Shown piece after piece: positions 1 through 9,448 of a stretch of DNA of 64,000 bases. Positions within the stretch are counted from its first letter, which is position 1. Each line of letters opens with the position of its first letter. A model generated the notes under the pieces. The model saw nothing but the letters and a program-made list of their open reading frames with translations, made no database searches and had not been told where the DNA came from. The stretch is from an uncultured Coriobacteriales bacterium (lineage in GTDB: Bacteria > Actinomycetota > Coriobacteriia > Coriobacteriales > UMGS124), in contig CAKUAI010000011.1 in the NCBI GenBank assembly GCA_934636245.1, positions 62,001 through 126,000 of the forward strand. Reading direction: 5' to 3'. A program made the position numbers and the translations under genes.

Positions 1-353
1 GTTGGCCCTGGCCGTCATCGACCAGCAGAGCACGCCAAGAGGCCCTGCCGGTCGATGGAGCTATGGCGGTGTCGTAGTCATCGGCGTACCCGTTGAACTC
101 TATGGGCTCCCCAACGGGGAATGCGCTTGAACATGCTGCCGCTCGATGTGCTCCATCTCCCGCCTGCCGGTTTGGCCGTTTTCGTCTTGCTCGTGACGGC
201 GGGCGCTGTGGGCGGTTTCATTACCGTCATGGTGCCCGACCTGCATCAGCCTACCGATGAGATCTGCTCTCTTGCGACCCGCGTGTGCGCCAGCCACCAC
301 GAGGTGCGCGAGCTGCTGCAAGCGGGGAGCTGTAGGGCTGTTTTCAGTCCGTG
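1..353. other. No confident gene
   Basis: Short open frames exist on both strands (for example 121-417 on + and 100-366 on -), but neither has a ribosome-binding site, a recognisable domain or codon use that stands out. The stretch lies downstream of the ATPase at 354-1508, which ends at 354. It may hold the 3' part of a degraded gene whose remainder lies left of the window. Confidence 0.4.
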
Positions 354-1508
354 CTATACATCCCATTCTTGCGCCAAGTCTACCTGTGGGCTGCCTGCGG
401 GGGTCTTTAAGACATAGCCGCGCAGGTATGGGACGTTAAATCGCACGAACCCCCGTTTGACGGACAGGATGACTCCCTCATCGAGGAGGCTTTGGCGATA
501 GGGCGCGGCCTGCTGGGGGCTTTTCCCCATGGCCCGTGCGATGTCGCCTGTCTTGGCGACATGCGTCTTGTCCATGACGCTTGCGACGGCGCGCAAATAG
601 GCGAGCTCGCCCTCGCTCATGGCATCGAGCAAGGGCTGCAACGACCGCCTCTCGTATGTCGAAAGGACAACAGGGTAGATGATTTCGACATCGGGCAGCG
701 TGAGGCGGTACTTTCCCCGTTGCTCATGCTGGTCGGCGTATTCGACCGAATAGTATCCCAGCAGCTGAGTCATGTAGGGATGCCCGCTGCTGAGTGAGAC
801 AAGTTTGTTGAGGGCGTCGCTTTCGATGGACAGGTTCTTTACGCCGACAAAAGCCTCGGCGAGCGCGTTCGAAACTTCTTCGCGCGTGAAAAGGCCGAGC
901 TCTTCGTGCGCGCAGCGGCGCATATAGGTGCACCCATCGTGATGGATGATTCTGTCATACGCCATTGGTAGTCCGGCGATGACGAGCACCACGTCATGGC
1001 CTTTGCGCGAGGCCATCTGAAAGGCACCGCAGATGCGCGACACATCGTCAAGCGGCACCTTTTGAATTTCGTCAATCGATATGAACAGACCTTTGGAGGC
1101 TTTCTCGCATGTAGCAAGCATGAGCGTGTCCAAGTCATCGACTGTGTAATGGGCCGTTTTCGTTGTACCAGAACCGCCCGCGCTTGCGCCTGAGCCTAGG
1201 ATATTGATGCTCACCTGGGGCTCGATTGTTGTGGACTGCGTGTCGGCGTGGGCAAGTTGGCGAAATAGCGAGTTGAGGGCGTTTTCGGCATTTACGTCGA
1301 TGGTTTTCCAGCCTTTGTCGCGAGCACATTGGGAGAGATGTTCGACGAGGGTCGTTTTCCCGCAACCGCGCGTGCCGGTCACAAAGAGGGCACGGTCCTC
1401 GCTGCCACGTACGTCCAAGCCACGTTCAAAACGTTCTATCAGGGGTTTCCTGCCGAAGAAGAATCCGGGTTTTCCGCCGAAAATGGGCGTGAACGGGTTG
1501 TTGAACAT
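354..1508 (-). CDS. AAA-type ATP-binding protein, archaeal-ATPase-like
   Basis: A 384-residue P-loop ATPase. The Walker A motif GTRGCGKTT lies near residue 45 and a Walker B-like stretch FISIDEIQ near residue 140. About 70 C-terminal residues look like a winged-helix domain. This architecture is typical of the diverse bacterial/archaeal ATPase group annotated as ATP-binding protein or COG1672-like, whose cellular role is mostly unknown. I chose the ATG at 1508 because GGAGGG lies four bases upstream; an ATG at 1520 would overlap that site and add four residues. The gene stands alone on the minus strand next to an AT-rich stretch (1560-1640) and a broken flavoprotein, a setting that fits accessory DNA. 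The family is clear from the motifs; the function is not. Confidence 0.8.
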   Translation of the reverse strand: MFNNPFTPIFGGKPGFFFGRKPLIERFERGLDVRGSEDRALFVTGTRGCGKTTLVEHLSQCARDKGWKTIDVNAENALNSLFRQLAHADTQSTTIEPQVSINILGSGASAGGSGTTKTAHYTVDDLDTLMLATCEKASKGLFISIDEIQKVPLDDVSRICGAFQMASRKGHDVVLVIAGLPMAYDRIIHHDGCTYMRRCAHEELGLFTREEVSNALAEAFVGVKNLSIESDALNKLVSLSSGHPYMTQLLGYYSVEYADQHEQRGKYRLTLPDVEIIYPVVLSTYERRSLQPLLDAMSEGELAYLRAVASVMDKTHVAKTGDIARAMGKSPQQAAPYRQSLLDEGVILSVKRGFVRFNVPYLRGYVLKTPAGSPQVDLAQEWDV

Positions 1509-1564
1509 ACTGCCCTCCATAGCTGAGTATCGCTCTTGTATGGAATATAGGCTAGATGTTGTAA

Positions 1565-3181
1565 TTAAATCAATATATAAATATAAAAATAGAAAGAAGT
1601 ATAAGGAGTATAAGAAGTATATGAGGAAGCAACCAATATATAGGTCGCTCCCCCATAGTAGACATCGCTGCTGTGTGTACTGTCGTTCGCTTCAAGGTGT
1701 CTGCTGCTGGTTTGCTTCGCTGCGAGCGTCTCGCCCACGTAGTAGTCGGTGGCGGCCACGGTGGAGCAGCTGGCGTAGGACAACGTCGTCAGCGCGCCGC
1801 AGGTATACAGGCCGGGAATTTTGGCTCCCTCGGTGTCGAGCGCCTGGTTGTTGGGACCCACCATGAGGCCTCCGGAGGTCTTGTAGCGTATGGCGTTGAG
1901 CTTGAGCGCGTGGTAGGGCGGCTGCAGCGAGTTGAGCCAGGCCGTCTTGCCGAAGGCCTTGCCCTCGCCAGCCTCCACGTAGCCGTCGTACTCCTCGAAC
2001 GTGTCGGCGGGCACGTCCATGGCGGCGGCGAGCTCCTCGAGCGTGTCGGCCGTGCGGTACGCGTCGGCGTGAATGTTCACGTTGTTCTCCACCGACTTGG
2101 CGATGCAGCGCGCGTCGAAGGCTTGCTGATCGAAGATGACCCACCATTCGCGATATCCTGCCTCCATGGCAGCAGCTGCCGCGTCGTGGGACTGGCCCTC
2201 TTGGATGAAGCGCTTGCCGTTGGGCAGCACGAGCACGAGCGGCGCCCAGTAGCCCCACGTGGTGGCGTTGGGGATGTCGCCCATGAGGTTGCAGTAGGTG
2301 AACGAGGAGTCCATGTTGTCCACCTGGGCACCGGCCGCTGCGGCGATCTTGTGGCCCTCGCCCATGGAGCCGTGCACGAGCACGCCCATGTTGGCCCAGT
2401 CGGGCAGGTACTGGGCGACCATTTCGCCGTTGTCCACGAAGCCGCCGGTAGCCAGCACCACGGCGTCGGCCTTGATGTCGACGGGCTCGCCATCGGCATT
2501 CTCGAAGCGGCGGCCAATTACCGTGCCAGCATCGTCTTTGATGAGCGCACAGGCACGCATCTCGTACTCGAACTCGCAGCCCAGCTCCTCGAGCTTGACC
2601 TGCAGGAGCGCCAGGATATAGGTGTAGCCCGTGCCGATGCCTTCGGCTGGCAGAATGACGCTGGCAGCCAGGCGGGGTAGCTCCTCGTCGGAGACCGGCT
2701 GCTGGAACTCGCAACCGAAGTTCTCGATGGCGCAGTCAACGAACTTTGTGTCAGCATAATACTTGTTCTTGGCCCACTCGGGATACCAGTCGTACTGGTC
2801 GAAGCCGGCGGTTTGCTTCTCAGCAACGGCCTCTCAGGCCTGGTCGATCGTGGTGGTGAGACCGGCGTCGAGCTGAGGCTTGGAGCCCGAGGCGAACATG
2901 AACCAGCAGGAAGATGCCGAGTCGCCGCCGAAGGAGCCTTTCTTTTCGCAGAAGATGATCCTCTTGCCTGCCGGTGCCGACTCCATACCGGCGGCGAGGC
3001 CTCCGATGCCGGTGCCGATGATGAGGATGTCGGCTTCCTGCGTGAAGTTGACCGCTGCCGTGCCCACGACGGTGCCGGCCGCGGCCTTGTCTGCCATCGC
3101 GGTGCCCGCCAGCGCCGCCGAGCTCGCGACCAAGCACGACGCCCCGCCAAACTTGACAAGATTCCTGCGCGTGAGTTGCAT
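1565..3181 (-). pseudogene. Tat-exported FAD-dependent reductase, interrupted by one in-frame TGA
   Basis: Read in one frame from the ATG at 3181 to 1565, this is a homologue of the intact flavoprotein at 11680-13164. It has a Tat signal (TRRNLVKFGG near residue 4), the dinucleotide-binding motif DILIIGTGIGGLAAGM, and long runs of matching sequence to the C-terminus. The only interruption is a TGA at 2834-2836, where the intact paralogue has Trp (TTIEQAWEAA against TTIDQA-stop-EAV). The frame is otherwise open and well conserved on both sides, so the lesion is recent or the codon is recoded. The C-terminus is also abnormal: the paralogue stops right after GETLAA, whereas here the frame runs on about 50 codons into AT-rich DNA. 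Family members are periplasmic reductases of the fumarate reductase/flavocytochrome c group lacking their own haem domain. Confidence 0.85.
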
Positions 3182-3476
3182 AAGAGTGTCCCTTTTTACT
3201 TGCTGTACAACTCCTCGGCAAACAGCGCCCCTTGCGCCTTGCCGGCAACCTGGTCCCTTATCTGGGCTGTCGACTATGTCGAGTTGGGGTCACTATACCT
3301 GGAATCTCGCCCGAGTGCATCATCGATGATGGACTGGAAGACGCGTGCGGTGCGGTTGTACGGGCTTTTGAGATTGTGGCGGTTAAACTGTACCGGCGAG
3401 AACCCATGAGAAACGCCCCATTGCGTTATGCAATGGGGCTCAACTGAATTCAGGGCTATGTCTATGTAGAGACAAA

Positions 3477-4658
3477 TTATTCAAGAGCTTCTAACTGAAT
3501 AACGATTTTGTCCGGGGTGCCGCCGTGAAGCTCGTTCTCGCTGAATGTGAAAGTGAAGCGCGTGGAGTTCCCGCCTCGTAAATGGGACAGCGGTTTTACA
3601 TGGTTGCCGCTCTGCCTCACAACTTCCTTGTCGTGGTAGTCTTTGCAGACCAACGTGATTGTAAACGGCTCTATATCGGTGGAGGTTTCGTTCTGTACAG
3701 ACACCTCTACAACATAGTTGCCGTCTTGCCAGTTTTTCGAGGATATCCGATAGGTGAGCTCGCTACATGGCAAGTAATCGACGGCAGCTGTGGTATTCGT
3801 GCCAGATTCGGGATCTCCCAGGAGAGCGAAACCTTGTTCATCAATCACGCATTCATAATCCGAGCCATGCTTCTCGAAGAACTTATATGCGGCCTCTGCC
3901 TGGGAGTCAGAAGAGCGGGTCAAGGTGTTGAAGTGTGCGCTCCACTGGCAGAAGCCGCCAACTGGGATTTCCTCGGGGGTGTCCCCGTCGCTTGATTTGT
4001 ACTCGCACCTGGTTCTGACTATATCACTGCCATTTACAAGCGCGACGTCGAATGAGGGGGATTTCAGGGGCGCTGAAGTGCGGTTGACCACCCAACCGTA
4101 GTGACCGACGGAGTAAGAATTACCTTCTGAAGTAGACCAATAAGAGTAAGAACCGTCGAATTCTTTTATAAGGATATCCAGCCCCATTGCCTCGTTGCGG
4201 TATACGGTCAAATCGGTTGCCTTGAACACAAGGCGGTTTTCGCCCGACCACTTGCGTTCTCGCGCTGTCCAGTTCAGGCTTTCGTTCGGTTGAAGCATCC
4301 TGTTGCTGGGCATAGGACTGTCTGCGTAATAGTTCTTCCATGGGTCGGCCAATGCGTCCAGAATCACTGTATCCGAAGGCCCTTGATTGTCGCTCGGCAA
4401 TAGCTTCAAGGTGAAAGCGGGCAATTGCGGCGAGGGCGTGACATTCTTGAGTGTCCCGCCTACTTGCAGCTTTCCATCGCTTACCTCGGCTTTTGTAATC
4501 TCGATAGTGAAGCGCGGAGTCTCAAGATATGTGGACTCTACTATGTCGAGCACATCGGAGGTGGTCTGGCATCCCGTGGATGCCAATACCGCAATTGAGC
4601 CAAGCACTCCCATGGCGGTTGTCTCGACAAATTCTCGTCTGGTTAAGTGTTTTTGCAT
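3477..4658 (-). CDS. Secreted lipoprotein of unknown function
   Basis: A 393-residue protein whose N-terminus combines an RR motif (LTRREFVETTAMG) with a hydrophobic stretch and a lipobox ending ASTGC near residue 30. It is therefore probably exported through Tat and lipidated. The mature part is acidic, Ser/Thr-rich and beta-strand-like. A segment near residues 60-75 (KLQVGGTLKNVT) resembles the start of FxLYD-type extracellular beta domains, and a similar strand pattern returns in the last 100 residues. No catalytic motif is visible. It starts 9 bp after the stop of the 123-residue gene at 4668-5039, so the two are probably co-transcribed. A surface-exposed binding or structural role is inference. 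Confidence 0.7.
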   Translation of the reverse strand: MQKHLTRREFVETTAMGVLGSIAVLASTGCQTTSDVLDIVESTYLETPRFTIEITKAEVSDGKLQVGGTLKNVTPSPQLPAFTLKLLPSDNQGPSDTVILDALADPWKNYYADSPMPSNRMLQPNESLNWTARERKWSGENRLVFKATDLTVYRNEAMGLDILIKEFDGSYSYWSTSEGNSYSVGHYGWVVNRTSAPLKSPSFDVALVNGSDIVRTRCEYKSSDGDTPEEIPVGGFCQWSAHFNTLTRSSDSQAEAAYKFFEKHGSDYECVIDEQGFALLGDPESGTNTTAAVDYLPCSELTYRISSKNWQDGNYVVEVSVQNETSTDIEPFTITLVCKDYHDKEVVRQSGNHVKPLSHLRGGNSTRFTFTFSENELHGGTPDKIVIQLEALE

Positions 4659-4667
4659 AGCGCATCT

Positions 4668-5039
4668 CTACAAGTTATTGGATTGACGGTTGACGAATTC
4701 CTTGAGCGTGCCGAGCATGGCAACAAAAGGTTCTTGTTCACCTTGCTCAAATAGTTCGTCAAGGGATGCATCGCAGTGGTCCGCGCACTCTAGCGTGAAT
4801 TCGTCAATCTCACTGTCGATAATTCCATTGGGGGATTGGAGCAACGTTGCGATTTTCAACATCGCGGCATAGGGGTGCAGTCTGCAGAAGTCCGCGTTCG
4901 TTTCCCAGCCGCCCTCCCCGCGCCCGATGCCGCCTTCAACGCTTCGGGCCAAATGCTCCAAAGTGTGTCGCGCGTTGAGGAAATTGATTTTTGCCGATAG
5001 GTCTTGTTCTGTCTGCTCTGGCGTTTCCATTGCGAACAC
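4668..5039 (-). CDS. Small acidic hypothetical protein
   Basis: A 123-residue soluble protein, predicted mostly helical, with no signal peptide and no motif I recognise. It contains Glu-rich segments and a pattern resembling a small cytoplasmic helical bundle. It lies directly upstream of, and in the same direction as, the Tat lipoprotein at 3477-4658, with a 9-bp gap, so a two-gene operon is likely. Upstream, GAAAGGTGTTCGC precedes the start at 5039; an alternative ATG three codons later (5030) is possible. I cannot assign a function. Confidence 0.6.
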   Translation of the reverse strand: MFAMETPEQTEQDLSAKINFLNARHTLEHLARSVEGGIGRGEGGWETNADFCRLHPYAAMLKIATLLQSPNGIIDSEIDEFTLECADHCDASLDELFEQGEQEPFVAMLGTLKEFVNRQSNNL

Positions 5040-6045
5040 CTTTCGTCTATCCGGCTTGACCTATAGGTCAAGCTCTCCTATGCAAGCATAGGAGAGCCAT
5101 GCTCTTCTTAGACTTTTTGTTGGACATATGCGATTTGGCTCACGTGCTGGTGGTTCAGATGACGATTGCAACGGCCACATGGGCCTCTATTTCTCAGGTA
5201 GTTAGTTGCGTAGTGTTGTGGTTTCATATTCTGTTGGCTACAAGACGTTTCTTGGTCCGATTTGTCACATAGGAACCCGCGATGGTCCGTCCTGCGAACC
5301 GGTACACTGACGGCGGAGCGGAAGAGGGGCGAGTTCGAATCCTGGTATTATCTCTCCGACCTGCTGGCTTGCTCTGTTTGCCGTAGAGAGATTATCAATC
5401 TGTAGACAGGTCTAATGGGCGCTTGTTTCTTGGTGAGCCTCCATGCTTCGCGTGTATCGTTGGAATCACATGGAATTGCAATGATGCGGTTCCCAAGTCT
5501 GTCAGGAGGTAAAGGGTGTTTGAGGGCGGAGTCTTTTAGCTGTGGTTCCGGATTCTCACGCATGCGTGCGGATGGGCATGGGGTAGGTTGCGCGCGGGGG
5601 CTTTTAGGGCTGAAAAATGGGTTTCGGAGTAGTTCTTGCGGGTGCGTTGGCAATCAAAGGGGTTTCGGAGTAGTAGCGAAGCTCAATACCCGCATGTTCT
5701 GTTGCTTTTCGGGGTGCCCAACCCCCTGAGAGGGTTCTTTTTCGCTTGAAAAGGGCGAAAATCGGGCCCGGCGGGCTACTTAGCGATGAAGCGCACTACT
5801 CCGAAACCCGATTCGCTGCCAATAGGCTTGCGCTTGCTACTTCGAAACCGGTTTTCCTGCCAGAAATGTGCCCTTGCTTGCGGTATCGCGCCTCGCTGTC
5901 CAATGCTCACCGGCACCCTGATTGACATCTCGCGCTTTTGGCGGGCCCGAATTGGCGTCGTCGTCCCTGGAGTCACCCCTGGAATACGAAGGGTGTGCGC
6001 GGGGATTGCGTCGGCGCGACCACCGTATGGCTATTATTTCCGCCC
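5040..6045. other. About 1 kb without a supported gene, holding a repeat cluster
   Basis: Frames on both strands (for example 5415-5729 on + and 5348-5653 on -) lack ribosome-binding sites and recognisable motifs. The right half contains related copies of a short repeat (see 5619-5850). The segment around 5333-5341 carries a tRNA T-loop-like word but does not fold as a tRNA. The stretch reads like decayed accessory DNA between the lipoprotein operon and the hydrolase. Confidence 0.5.
5619..5850. repeat. Cluster of short direct and inverted repeats around GGGTTTCGGAGTAGT
   Basis: The 15-mer GGGTTTCGGAGTAGT occurs at 5619-5633 and 5660-5674, 41 bp apart, and again in inverted orientation at 5795-5809. 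A degenerate inverted copy lies at 5837-5849 (CTACTTCGAAACC). At three of the copies a TGGCA word lies 12-16 bp before the core, in the same orientation as the core, so the unit is longer than the 15-mer. The arrangement of two direct copies followed by two inverted ones resembles REP/BIME-type interspersed elements. Confidence 0.7.
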
Positions 6046-6816
6046 CTATCGACAAAACGGCAGGCTGGGCATGTGGCCTGTCTCCATGATGGCCTCGAGC
6101 ATCCGTGCGAAGCCGGCGGGGTTCGTGATTTGGAACTGCATGTGGTTGTGGCCTTCGAATACCGGGAAGTTGCCCTCGGGCCACGTTTGCATGACGGCGT
6201 CGCGGTATTTGAAGTGGTCCTCGCAGGAGCCGAACTCCCAGAACATCCGATGTTGCATTTCGGGCGGAAAGTGTACAAATGGCTCATCTACCAGGCTGTC
6301 TTTCATCTGTCGGCGTAGGTTGCCGTAGGTTAGCGCGTGCCCTGCTGCAACAAAGTAAGGCTTAATGGTTTCGTCGTCGCACCAGAGGATATGCTTGAGT
6401 GTGCCGCCGTTCGACCAGGCTAGGCTCTTGATGACAAGCCACAGGAAGGGCGTCATGACCTGCCGGGTTGCAGCCGGGATGCGTGCAAACTGCCCGCCGT
6501 CGAAGAAGGCGTGCTCCACCGGCAGGCTCGTCTTGCTCAGAAACGCACACGCCAGGTCTGCCCCTATGGAGGAAGCAACCACCATCGCCAGCCGAGAAAC
6601 GCCCTGCTCTTGCAGGAATTCCTCTACCTGGGACGCTTCGTCTGCGCGACTGATGTAGTGCCGTCCCTCGCAGTAGACCGTGGAGGTCGGCATGATGCAG
6701 AAATAGCGGTCTGCCAGATGGCGGGCTACCGGCTCGCTGCTCGCCCCCGTCACGCCCATGGCGTGGAAGAACAACACCGCCGGCGAACTGGGCTCTCCAA
6801 GGGATTCAAAGCGCAT
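6046..6816 (-). CDS. Alpha/beta-hydrolase fold protein
   Basis: A 256-residue cytoplasmic protein with the alpha/beta-hydrolase pattern: a strand and oxyanion region FFHAMGVTG near residue 17, a nucleophile elbow VVASSIGAD near residue 80 (S-x-G, a variant of GxSxG), and a late histidine in EGHNHMQFQ near residue 224 that could complete the triad. GGAGA lies eight bases upstream of the ATG at 6816. It follows the TetR-like fragment at 6907-7266 on the same strand, so the two may once have formed a regulator-enzyme unit. The substrate is unknown; esterase or lyase activity is equally possible. Confidence 0.75.
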   Translation of the reverse strand: MRFESLGEPSSPAVLFFHAMGVTGASSEPVARHLADRYFCIMPTSTVYCEGRHYISRADEASQVEEFLQEQGVSRLAMVVASSIGADLACAFLSKTSLPVEHAFFDGGQFARIPAATRQVMTPFLWLVIKSLAWSNGGTLKHILWCDDETIKPYFVAAGHALTYGNLRRQMKDSLVDEPFVHFPPEMQHRMFWEFGSCEDHFKYRDAVMQTWPEGNFPVFEGHNHMQFQITNPAGFARMLEAIMETGHMPSLPFCR

Positions 6817-6906
6817 AAGGTGTCTCCATAGGTTAGCTATGGATTACATCATAGCACAGATTCGGCGGCATCACCATTGCATCGAGGAGCGTCCGCTCTG
6901 CGAGCC

Positions 6907-7266
6907 CTACAGCTCCATCCTTACTTCGACCTGGCAGGTAGGGTCGGGTTCGAGGTGGGGGAGCATGAAGGTGGGCATGCTGGTGAGGAAGAGCTGGGCC
7001 ATCTGCTCGGGGGTCTCGCGCATGTCGCGCAGAGCCCAGTGACGGGTCATGTGCTTGGCACCGGTGATGTAGAACTCGAGCTGGGGCATCTCAGCGGAGT
7101 TTGGGCGATGGCCGACCTCCGCCTCGTACAGCTCCGACAGATAGCGCAACATGACCGTGCCGCCGTACTGCACGACCGAGGAATAATCCACCGAGCGGAA
7201 CGCGTTGGAGAAAAACACCTGGTTGCGGCGTAGCTCCTCAATGAAGCACACGGGCATTTCTCGCAA
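6907..7266 (-). pseudogene. C-terminal half of a TetR-family regulator, HTH missing
   Basis: The 119 residues resemble the all-helical ligand-binding half of TetR-type regulators: a segment like FIEELRRNQVFFSNAFRSVD followed by YGGTVMLRYLSELYEAE. The frame is open upstream only to a TGA near 7344, and no helix-turn-helix can be found there. The first possible start is a TTG at 7266 with no convincing ribosome site. The gene has therefore probably lost its DNA-binding domain. It lies between the hydrolase (same strand) and the divergent membrane protein at 7444. The TetR assignment rests on pattern only. Confidence 0.5.
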
Positions 7267-7443
7267 GTTGTTTGCCTTGTCCTGGGGCTCAGGCGTGTGC
7301 TCGTGGCCTTCCTGCCGCTCGGCTCTGCTACGCTGCTCTCACGGAATCTTTACCCCATTGCTGCCGCTCCTCCACAGTTGAGGATTGGTTGGCTGGTAGG
7401 GTGGATTCTTCGTTCACACCCCGCGACAGAAAGCCAACAGCAT

Positions 7444-8622
7444 ATGACACACGCCGCTCGCACAGCCTCGTCCTCATCGCGCCCCAACCGCATAAACTTC
7501 GCCATCCGCATCGCCTTCTACCTCGTGGGCTTTCTCATCTTGACGTTGGGCATCGCCGTGTCGGTCAAGTCCGACCTGGGCGTGAGTCCCGTGAGCTCCA
7601 TTCCCTACACCATCACCTGCATCACCGGGCTCGACCTGGGTTTGTCCACCATCGTGTTCCATGTGGCGCTTGCCTTGTTGCAGGTCGTGCTGCTGCGCCG
7701 GGCGTTCAAGGCGAAGAACCTGCTCCAGGTGCCCGTGGGCGTACTCTTCGGCGCATTCACCACGTTTTCGGTGAACCTGCTCGCGTTCATTCCCACGCCC
7801 ACCGACGTGTGGGCGCGGATCGCCATGATGCTCGTAAGCACCGTGCTCATCGCGTTCGGCATCTTCCTGTATGTGCCGGCCGACTTCATCCCGCTGGCCG
7901 GCGAGGGTGCCATGCTCGCCATCGCGCAGATTGCGAAGAAGAAGTTCTTCACCGTCAAGCTCGCCTTCGACATCTCGATGATGGCGGTCTCGCTCGTGAC
8001 CTGCCTGATTGTGCTGCACAGCCTGGGAAGCGTGGGCATCGACACCGTCATCGCGGCCGTTCTGGTGGGTTCTGAGCTCAAGGTGCTCAACAAGCTCTTC
8101 GGCGCGGCGCGTGCGCGCGTGCTTGCCATCGGATGCGCGCAGATTGAGCCCAGCGAGCCCGACGAGGCCCCCGAGAGCCTCACGCCGTTGCAGCAGATCA
8201 TGCAGCGTGACGTGTATACCGTACACCAAAACGCCAGCTATCTCGATGCCCTGCGCTTCCTTTCCGAGAAGAAGATCAGCGGCGCGCCCGCGGTGGATGA
8301 CTCGGGCGACCTTGTGGGCTTCATCTCCGACGGCGACATCCTGCGCCACCTGGCCAGCGAGCATTCGCCCTTCGTGAACGAGGCCGCTTTCGGCAAGACC
8401 GACTTCAACGACAAGCTGGCCTCGGTCATGTCGCTGCGCATCTCCGAGATTGCGGTCAAGAACGTCATCACCGTGGACGTGTCCGACGACTTGAGCGAGG
8501 TCTGCTACAAACTGGCCGAGAACCACCTCAAGAAGGCCCCGGTCATGTGCGCCGGCCGCATGGTGGGCGTCGTCAACCGCTCCAACATCACCGACTACGC
8601 CGCCGGGCTCATGGGGGCATAG
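7444..8622 (+). CDS. YczE/YitT-like membrane protein fused to paired CBS domains
   Basis: A 392-residue protein. The N-terminal ~210 residues form five or six membrane helices of the YczE/DUF6198 type (FYLVGFLILTLGIAVSVKSD followed by LGVSPVSSIPY, a hallmark of that family). The C-terminal ~150 residues form two CBS motifs (for example IMQRDVYTVHQNASYLDALR and VKNVITVDVSDDLSEVCYK), which in other proteins bind adenosine nucleotides and regulate an attached domain. The ATG at 7444 begins the family-like N-terminus; an upstream in-frame start at 7297 would add 49 residues of unlikely sequence. The fusion suggests a transporter or membrane protein gated by nucleotide status. Confidence 0.8.
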   Translation: MTHAARTASSSSRPNRINFAIRIAFYLVGFLILTLGIAVSVKSDLGVSPVSSIPYTITCITGLDLGLSTIVFHVALALLQVVLLRRAFKAKNLLQVPVGVLFGAFTTFSVNLLAFIPTPTDVWARIAMMLVSTVLIAFGIFLYVPADFIPLAGEGAMLAIAQIAKKKFFTVKLAFDISMMAVSLVTCLIVLHSLGSVGIDTVIAAVLVGSELKVLNKLFGAARARVLAIGCAQIEPSEPDEAPESLTPLQQIMQRDVYTVHQNASYLDALRFLSEKKISGAPAVDDSGDLVGFISDGDILRHLASEHSPFVNEAAFGKTDFNDKLASVMSLRISEIAVKNVITVDVSDDLSEVCYKLAENHLKKAPVMCAGRMVGVVNRSNITDYAAGLMGA

Positions 8623-8635
8623 GGAGCGATGCGGA

Positions 8636-8939
8636 CGAGGTTCCCGTCGGTGATGCCTTCCTCGCCGAGATTGACGACGAGGTGGCGCGGAACAATCGCG
8701 ATAAGGCGGTGATAGGCATGATGATTGATACCATGACGATGCTCAAGCAGGAGGCGCGTGTTCAAGGCAGGGCCGAGGGGCGTGCCGAAGGAATCGAGGA
8801 AGGCCTTGCACGGGGTGCCGAGCGGTATGGGTTGCTTGTGAATGCCCTGCTTGATGCTGGAAGAACGGACGATGTCCGTCGGGCGAGCACCGATGCGGCG
8901 TTTCGCGAGGCTCTTTTTGTCGAATACGGCATCGCGTAG
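8636..8939 (+). pseudogene. C-terminal remnant of an Rpn/PDDEXK-transposase-like protein
   Basis: The open frame ends with a low-complexity charged helix (GRAEGRAEGIEEGLARGAER), followed by a short conserved-looking tail ending FVEYGIA. This arrangement is typical of the C-terminus of Rpn-family recombination-promoting nucleases and related PDDEXK proteins. The nuclease core is missing; the frame begins right behind the CBS protein at 7444-8622, and the first ATG is at 8717. The gene is probably a relic left by deletion. A terminator-like hairpin (8971-9001) follows. Confidence 0.45.
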
Positions 8940-8970
8940 AACCATACGCACTACAGCCGGTCTAAGCGTA

Positions 8971-9001
8971 GGGGGCTCCGTCGTATAACGGTGGAGCCCC
9001 C
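8971..9001. terminator. Hairpin, probable terminator
   Basis: GGGGGCTCC at 8971-8979 pairs with GGAGCCCCC at 8993-9001, with extra pairing inside the loop. It is followed by a T-containing stretch (TGTTGTTTG). It probably ends transcription from 7444 onward. Confidence 0.55.
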
Positions 9002-9003
9002 TG

Positions 9004-9291
9004 TTGTTTGCCGATCTGGCAGGTAGAAGCGCTGCGCTCCGCAGTGCGGCCGCCCCCTCCGAGTTCGATTCTTATTCCATCGATGTCGCGCTTCCCTGGG
9101 ATCGCCATGCCATCATGAACTACTGTATGGCGGGAGAAGCCTGCCTGATGGATGAGTATCTGGACGTGAAGGGGCCGCAGATTACCACGGTGCCCTTTGA
9201 AGACGTAAGCGTCCAAATTAGCGCTGTCTTTCGTCCCCATCCCTTTGCTGCTCTGAGACGTTTCCTTCAGGCGACCGACGTGAAGGGATAG
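9004..9291 (+). pseudogene. Possible LysR substrate-binding-domain remnant
   Basis: The 95-codon open frame starts with TTG and has no clear ribosome site. Its second half (CLMDEYLDVKGPQITTVPFE then VQISAVFRPHPFAALRRFL) has the order seen at the end of LysR effector domains: a short helix, a strand with a Pro-Phe-Glu-like turn, a strand, and a closing helix. No HTH is present upstream. I regard this as a decayed regulator at low confidence; it may be a chance frame. Confidence 0.25.
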
Positions 9292-9448
9292 CACCGCTGG
9301 GACTTAGGTGCATTTGTTCGACGGTTGTCTGGTATTCCAGGTAACGTATTTAGAGTAATGCCAATGCGGCCCCCATGAAACCTCTCTCGGGCCGGTTTTC
9401 GGCTTCCGTGCGCAAGGGATTGCGGCAAAGGATTGCCTACTTACTTTT

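Noticed and set aside
2834..2836. Selenocysteine codon in the broken flavoprotein
   Set aside because: The paralogue has Trp, not Cys, at this position, and no obvious SECIS-like hairpin follows the TGA; a nonsense mutation is simpler.
5281..5360. Possible tRNA (T-loop word GTTCGAATCC-like at 5333-5341)
   Set aside because: The bases flanking the loop do not form a T-stem, and no acceptor or anticodon stem can be built.
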